Of a stretch of DNA of 14,840 bases, positions 13,143 through 14,840 are shown one piece after another. How positions within the stretch are numbered: position 1 is the first letter of the stretch; every line of letters starts with the position of its first letter. Location: NCBI GenBank assembly GCA_018700655.1, contig JABIUG010000431.1:1-14840 (forward strand), read 5' to 3'. The translations under genes and the position numbers were made by a program. Source of the DNA: Rhodospirillaceae bacterium (GTDB taxonomy: Bacteria; Pseudomonadota; Alphaproteobacteria; SP197). The notes under the pieces are model-generated. The model saw nothing but the letters and a program-made list of their open reading frames with translations. It was not told where the DNA came from and made no database searches.

Positions 13143-14840
13143 TCAACTCGCCTGGAGTCGTGCCAGGGCATCAAGCAGTCGGTCGCGATGCTGCGCGTGT
13201 CCAGCAAGGCGTTCGCGGTTCTCTTCGATGACTTCTTCAGGCGCGTTGGCAAGGAACTTCTCGTTCGAGAGTTTCTTCTCAAAACCCTTCATCTCGCCCC
13301 CGGCCTTGGCGATCTCCTTGTTCAGGCGCGCCACTTCAGCGGCGATATCGATCACGCCTTCAAGCGGCAGAATCAGCGTCGCGTTATCGAGCACGGCCTG
13401 GGCCGAACCCTTCGGGGTTTCTTCGGAGAAGCCGATCGTATCGAGGCGAGCCAGCCGCAACACGAGGTCGCGATGGCGTGCAAGGCGTCCCTGCTCCTGC
13501 TGATTACAATCCCTCAGCAGCGCCGTGATCTTGGCTGCTGCAGGAACATTGACCTCGGACCGGATGGTGCGGATCAACGAAATCAGGCGCACGATCCAGT
13601 CCATTTCGGCTGAAGCCTCACCGTCGATCGCTTCGTCACCGTATTGTGGCCACCCTGCACGGATGAGCTGTGTTTCACGGTTGCCATCGAGTTCCTGCCA
13701 GAGTTCCTCGGTCACAAACGGCATGATCGGATGCAGCATGATCAGGAGCTGATCGAGCGCCCAGCCGGTCGCAGCGCGCGTTTCAGCCATGGCAGCCTCA
13801 TCGCTGCCGTTCAGGATCGGCTTGGTGAACTCTAGATACCAGTCACAGAAAACATTCCAGACGCTCTGGTAGGCCGCCTGGGCAGCATCATTGAACCGAT
13901 AGCTCGCCATGGCGTTCTCGAGCTGACTGCGAAGTTTGGCCATCTCGCCGACAATCCAGCGATTGCCCGTTTCCTTGCAGGATGCGGGATCAAACGTGGA
14001 ATCGGGGACACAGTCGTTCATCTGGCAATAACGCGCGGCATTCCAGAGCTTGGTCGTGAAATTGCGGTAGCCTTCGATCCGTTGCTTCGACAGCTTGATG
14101 TCGCGTCCGGGCGCAGCCATCGCGCAGAGCGTGAAACGCAGGGCATCGGCACCGTATTCGTCGATAAGCTCCAGGGGATCGATAATGTTCCCCTTCGACT
14201 TCGACATCTTGGCGCCCTTCTCGTCACGCACCAGGGCATGGATGTAGACCGTGTGGAACGGCACCTCTTCCATGAAGTGCAGCCCCATCATCATCATGCG
14301 TGCGACCCAGAAGAAGATGATATCAAAGCCTGTGACCAGAACATCGGTTGGGTAATAACGGCGCAGTTCCGGCGTATCCTCCGGCCAGCCCAGGGTCGAG
14401 AACGGCCACAGTGCAGACGAAAACCAGGTGTCGAGCACATCGGGGTCGCGCTCGAGCGCAACGTCCTCTCCGTAATGCGCTTTGGCCTTCACCCGGGCTG
14501 CGTCTTCATCATGGGCAACGAAGATCGCGCCGTCGGGCCCGTACCACGCTGGGATCTGATGGCCCCACCAGAGCTGGCGCGAAATGCACCAGGGCTGAAT
14601 GTTGCGCATCCACTCGTAATAGGTCTTGGTCCAGTTCTCTGGCACGAACTTCGTCCTGCCGTCCTCGACCGCCTTGATCGCGGGTTCGGCCAGTGTCTTG
14701 GCATCGGCATACCACTGTTCGGTCAGATACGGCTCGATCGGAACGCCGCCCCGGTCGCCATAGGGCACCATGTGTGTGTGCTCATCGATCGTGACGAGCA
14801 GTCCGGCGGCCTCCATGTCGACAACAATGCGTTCGCGAGC
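13143..14840 (-). CDS. valS: Valyl-tRNA synthetase, C-terminal part (cut by window edge)
   Basis: The frame is open to the last base of the window; 565 residues are visible, and the N-terminal part with the HIGH motif lies beyond 14840. The enzyme charges tRNA-Val and edits Thr-tRNA. Visible parts in order: the end of the editing domain (HTHMVPYGDRGGVPIEPYL), the Rossmann core half with WCISRQLWWGHQIPAWY and DTWFSSALWPFSTLGWP, the KMSKS loop (KMSKSKGN, coding at about 14210-14187), the anticodon-binding helical domain, and the C-terminal coiled coil of about 70 residues typical of ValS. The stop is TGA at 13145-13143. It is the most upstream gene on this strand here. Whether the broken SGNH gene is co-transcribed is unknown. 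Confidence 0.95.
   Translation of the reverse strand, partial: ARERIVVDMEAAGLLVTIDEHTHMVPYGDRGGVPIEPYLTEQWYADAKTLAEPAIKAVEDGRTKFVPENWTKTYYEWMRNIQPWCISRQLWWGHQIPAWYGPDGAIFVAHDEDAARVKAKAHYGEDVALERDPDVLDTWFSSALWPFSTLGWPEDTPELRRYYPTDVLVTGFDIIFFWVARMMMMGLHFMEEVPFHTVYIHALVRDEKGAKMSKSKGNIIDPLELIDEYGADALRFTLCAMAAPGRDIKLSKQRIEGYRNFTTKLWNAARYCQMNDCVPDSTFDPASCKETGNRWIVGEMAKLRSQLENAMASYRFNDAAQAAYQSVWNVFCDWYLEFTKPILNGSDEAAMAETRAATGWALDQLLIMLHPIMPFVTEELWQELDGNRETQLIRAGWPQYGDEAIDGEASAEMDWIVRLISLIRTIRSEVNVPAAAKITALLRDCNQQEQGRLARHRDLVLRLARLDTIGFSEETPKGSAQAVLDNATLILPLEGVIDIAAEVARLNKEIAKAGGEMKGFEKKLSNEKFLANAPEEVIEENRERLAGHAQHRDRLLDALARLQAS

Noticed and set aside
1..14840. Defence island, prophage, CRISPR or insertion sequence
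   Set aside because: No integrase, transposase, Cas, restriction or toxin-antitoxin motifs, no regularly spaced repeats and no terminal inverted repeats were seen.

Overview
The window is high-GC, gene-dense bacterial DNA that reads as alphaproteobacterial. The main grounds are an ErpA-type Fe-S carrier close to an ExoIII-type xthA (a linkage common in Alphaproteobacteria), pervasive GC-rich codon use, and a set of accessory families frequent in marine and soil members of that class (GFA proteins, a maleate isomerase-like enzyme, DUF1989, EamA pairs). The order cannot be fixed from sequence alone. No rRNA, tRNA, CRISPR array, insertion sequence or prophage gene was seen, and no gene-free stretch exceeds 300 bases.

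Left part (1-3910). A long hairpin and a plausible promoter precede erpA (+). An exported metallo-beta-lactamase-fold protein (-) meets erpA tail to tail, sharing the tetranucleotide CTAG as both stop codons. Divergent from it is xthA (+), followed by a compact cluster: a two-cysteine maleate isomerase/arylmalonate decarboxylase-family enzyme, then two GFA-type zinc proteins whose genes overlap by 14 bases. A strong stem-loop at 3847-3872 closes this block and also terminates the gene arriving from the other side.

Middle part (3912-9831). On the minus strand lie a large secreted acidic protein made of about four PPC-like beta modules with no peptidase domain, and ilvD (branched-chain amino acid synthesis). 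A divergent intergenic region with two copies of a short dyad separates ilvD from two tandem EamA/DMT transporters (+) that overlap by ATGA.

Right part (9828-14840). A DCC/DUF393 thioredoxin-like protein and a DUF1989 protein form a two-gene minus-strand operon; DUF1989 again shares a CTAG double stop with the upstream transporter. Divergent from the operon is a dimethylargininase-like amidinohydrolase (+). A possible SnoaL/NTF2-like gene remnant, an SGNH/GDSL hydrolase broken by a one-base frameshift, and the C-terminal two thirds of valS, cut by the window edge, follow on the minus strand.

Housekeeping functions (ErpA, XthA, IlvD, ValS) are interleaved with accessory metabolic genes. The parts most worth follow-up are the isomerase-GFA-GFA cluster, the PPC-module exoprotein with a winged-helix-like N-terminus, the overlapping EamA pair, and the DUF393-DUF1989/amidinohydrolase neighbourhood. 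I found no clear evidence of a defence system or other wholly new system.
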